Below are positions 61,996 to 64,000 of a DNA stretch of 64,000 nt, one piece after another; the stretch's first letter is position 1, and each line of letters begins with the position of its first letter. The notes below the pieces were generated by a model. The model saw only the letters and a list, made by a program, of their open reading frames with translations. It was not told the DNA's origin and searched no databases. Position numbers and translations under genes: made by a program. Source of the DNA: Flavobacteriales bacterium (GTDB taxonomy: Bacteria; Bacteroidota; Bacteroidia; Flavobacteriales_F; PHOS-HE28); NCBI GenBank assembly GCA_016718655.1, contig JADKCV010000001.1, forward strand, positions 310,001-374,000, given 5' to 3'.

Positions 61996-62508
61996 TCAGA
62001 GGTCGCGCACGGCCCGCTTGAACTCGGCACCGCGTTCTTCATAGTTGGCGAATCCGTTCCCACTGGGACATGCCGGGCTGAACAGCACTGCCTCCCCGGC
62101 CTTTGCGATCTCGCGCGCCAGGAACACCGCCATGCGCACATCATCGGCCAGGAAGATGCGACCACCATCGGTGTAGGCATGCTCCTCGTGCTGGCCGCCG
62201 TAGATGACGACAGCACTCACACGGTCCTGGAAAAGGTCCTGAGCGAGCCCTTCGGTGAGCTCATCGCTCCACGCACCGGTGATCCACACCGCGCGCCGAT
62301 CGAGCGAGCCGATGGAGGCCAGGGTGGCATCGAGGAAGGTGGAGCGACTGTCGTTCACATAGAGCACGCCATTGACCTCCAGTACGGGTTCCATGCGGTG
62401 CGCACCGCGCTGCTCCTGGTCCAATGCCGCCTGACGTGCATCCAGCAGCTGCCCACCCGCGATGCGCAGGTTGAGGGCCGAAGGGTTGTTGGTGGTGCTC
62501 ATGGCCAT
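61996..62508 (-). CDS. free-standing MurD C-terminal-domain paralogue
   Basis: A 170-residue protein matching only the C-terminal ligase domain of the adjacent MurD: HRMEPVLEVNGVLYVNDSRS parallels the MurD HRLEHVANVNGVDFINDSKA, and FANYEERGAEFKRAVRDL parallels FENYEERGRRFKTAVRSL. It has no P-loop and no UDP-binding domain. The MurD NDSKAT motif is NDSRST and the SPACASFD loop is SPACPSGN, so residues that bind D-glutamate in MurD are altered. The ATG at 62508 is 6 bp after the murD stop (alternative ATG at 62502); ftsW begins 23 bp downstream. Possibly a regulatory or scaffolding relative from partial duplication. Intact frame. Confidence 0.8.
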   Translation of the reverse strand: MAMSTTNNPSALNLRIAGGQLLDARQAALDQEQRGAHRMEPVLEVNGVLYVNDSRSTFLDATLASIGSLDRRAVWITGAWSDELTEGLAQDLFQDRVSAVVIYGGQHEEHAYTDGGRIFLADDVRMAVFLAREIAKAGEAVLFSPACPSGNGFANYEERGAEFKRAVRDL

Positions 62509-62514
62509 GAATGA

Positions 62515-63851
62515 TCAGAGTGAACGAACAGCGGTCTTGAAGCGACGTCCGCGCTCCTCGTAGTTCTCGAACAGGTCGAAGCTGGCGCAGGCCGGGCTCA
62601 ACAGGACCACATCACCGGGTTCGGACAAGGCGTAGGCGGCATGCACGGCCTGTTCGGCACTGCGCGTGTCAACCATGTCCTTCACCAGATGACCAAAGGA
62701 CTTGTGCAACTTCTCGTTCTCGGTCCCCAGGCATACGATGGCCTTCACCTTGTGCTTCACCAGTTCCATCAACGATGCGTAGTCGTTGCCCTTTGTCCAC
62801 GCCACCCACCACCCACACCACGGGCTTGTCCATGCTTTCCAGGGCATACCAGGTGGAGTTCACGTTGGTCGCTTTGGAATCGTTGATGAAGTCGACGCCG
62901 TTCACATTGGCCACATGCTCCAGTCGGTGCTCGACGTTCTGGAAGTCGCTGAGGCTCTCACGCACCACATCATTGCGCAGTTCCAGCACGCGCGCTGCGA
63001 TGCCGGCCGCCATGGAGTTGTACACGTTGTGACGGCCTTTCAGTGCGAGTTCGATGATGGACATGTCGAAGGTGGTTTGGTCGGTGGTGATGTGGATGCG
63101 ATCGTTGGTGAGCCAAGCCCCGTGCGTGAGGGTATGCTCGATGGAGAAGGGCCAGCGGCGAGCTTGGATGGCGTGGTCCGAAGCCAGCCGATCGTCTCGG
63201 GATCATCATCGCAATGGATGAAGTGGTCGCCGGGGCCTTGATTCATGGCGATGCGGAACTTGCTGGCCACGTAGTTCTCCATCCGGTACTGGTAGCGGTC
63301 CAGGTGGTCCGGCGTGATGTTGAGCAGGATGGCGATGTCCGGACGGAATGTGCGGATGCCATCGAGCTGGAAGCTGCTCAGCTCGAGCACGTACCAGTCC
63401 CTGTCCCCATCGGCCACAAGGCCCGCGAAGCTGGTGCCCACATTGCCGCCCACGGCCACGTCCACTCCGGCGCGCTGCAGGATGTGGTGGGTGAGCAGGG
63501 TGGTAGTGGTCTTGCCGTTGCTGCCTGTGATGCCGATGATGCGGCCTTTGCAATAGCGGAAGGCGAACTCGATCTCGCTGATCACGGGGATACCCCGTTC
63601 GTTCGCCGCGACCACCAACGATGCCGTATCGGGGATACCCGGGCTCTTCACGATGCTGCCGGCAGCGCGAGCACGCGCTCGGCACTGTGTCCGTTCTCCT
63701 CGAAGTCGATGCCCAGGCGCAGCAGTTCGTCGCGGTACTTCGGCTTGATCGTGCCCGCATCGCTCACGAACACGTCGAGTCCGCGTTGCTTCGCCAGGCG
63801 CGCCGCACCGACCCCGCTCTCCTGAGCACCGAGTATGACCAAGGGGTTCAT
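62515..63851 (-). CDS. murD: UDP-N-acetylmuramoyl-L-alanine--D-glutamate ligase MurD, with three single-base frame breaks
   Basis: A Mur ligase of about 445 residues spread over four frames. From the ATG at 63851 (MNPLVILGAQESGVGAARLA) the frame breaks near 63665 (LALPAAS / SIVKSPGIP), near 63174 (WLRTT / AIQARRWPF) and near 62799 (VDKG / NDYASLM). The restored protein has KSPGIP, the P-loop GITGSNGKTTTTLL, LELSSFQL, NITPDHLDRY, NDSKATN and SPACASFDLFENYEERG, all classic MurD. It adds D-glutamate to UDP-MurNAc-L-Ala. Three indels in one essential gene point to sequence error. The ATG overlaps the mraY stop. Confidence 0.9.
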
Positions 63852-64000
63852 CGGAGCTTGAGGGTTACGATGGATAGTACGGCGAGCATGATGCCTACGA
63901 TCCAGAAGCGCGAGACGATCTTGCTCTCGTGGATGCCTTTCTTCTGGAAGTGGTGATGCAAGGGCGACATGAGGAAGATCCTCCTGCCTTCGCCGTATTT
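63848..64000 (-). CDS. mraY: phospho-N-acetylmuramoyl-pentapeptide-transferase MraY, C-terminal end (partial)
   Basis: The last 50 residues of MraY run in from the window edge: RRIFLMSPLHHHFQKKGI contains the invariant HHH motif near the active site, and RFWIVGIMLAVLSIVTLKLR is the final membrane helix. MraY makes lipid I at the inner membrane. The TGA stop overlaps the murD ATG (ATGA). The upstream part, including the catalytic Asp residues, is outside the window. Confidence 0.95.
   Translation of the reverse strand, partial: KYGEGRRIFLMSPLHHHFQKKGIHESKIVSRFWIVGIMLAVLSIVTLKLR

Noticed and set aside
1..64000. tRNA, rRNA, CRISPR array, insertion sequence or prophage
   Set aside because: No cloverleaf ending in CCA, no rRNA-like block, no regular repeat-spacer structure and no transposase or phage protein was found by reading both strands.

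Overview
The window looks like a GC-rich chromosomal segment from a gliding-type Bacteroidota, probably Flavobacteriales. Three things point there: several secreted proteins end in type IX secretion (T9SS) sorting domains of type A or type B; promoters resemble the Bacteroidota consensus TTG-N19-TAnnTTTG; and the gene neighbourhoods (miaB / sigma-54 activator / lptE / secG, and mraY-murD-ftsW-murG-murC-ftsQ-ftsA-ftsZ-yqeY) are typical. The assignment is inference from gene content; no rRNA or tRNA gene was seen.

Layout. 1-3.5 kb: miaB 3' end, sigma-54 activator, lptE, a TPR protein and secG, all on +. 3.6-5.7 kb: groES-groEL with a promoter that spans a palindrome. 5.8-9.6 kb: a beta-propeller sensor kinase with a NarL-type regulator. 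9.9-19 kb: a MuiA/DUF4139 protein, fatty acid desaturase, DNA alkylation-repeat protein, lipoprotein serine hydrolase, ankyrin protein and an orphan FtsX-like permease. 19.2-25.3 kb: marR plus an RND efflux operon (adaptor, pump, TolC). 25.5-27 kb: a T9SS repeat protein. 27.1-31.6 kb: a MacAB-like exporter on -. 31.9-35 kb: an RRM protein and an outer-membrane barrel receptor. 35-39.6 kb: a heme/iron-type locus with two HmuY-like proteins around a TonB receptor. 39.8-41.7 kb: a degraded T9SS tail and a GT39 glycosyltransferase. 41.9-43.9 kb: an OmpR-type two-component system. 44-50.4 kb: a tandemly duplicated two-gene module, each unit a secreted FG-GAP/ASPIC T9SS protein plus a diheme c-type lipoprotein. 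50.4-54 kb: a copper P-type ATPase and a T9SS type B protein. 54-64 kb: the division and cell-wall cluster on -, running from mraY to ftsZ and yqeY.

The most unusual items are the duplicated FG-GAP/diheme module downstream of a two-component system, a free-standing MurD C-terminal-domain gene inside the division cluster, and the pair of HmuY-like proteins (one T9SS-exported, one lipoprotein) around one TonB receptor.

Quality warning. At least seven single-base indels break otherwise intact genes: one each in the MuiA gene, the RND adaptor, a T9SS protein and ftsW, and three in murD. Because murD and ftsW are essential, most of these are probably sequence errors rather than true pseudogenes, so the affected genes are annotated as whole CDS spans with the break points noted.
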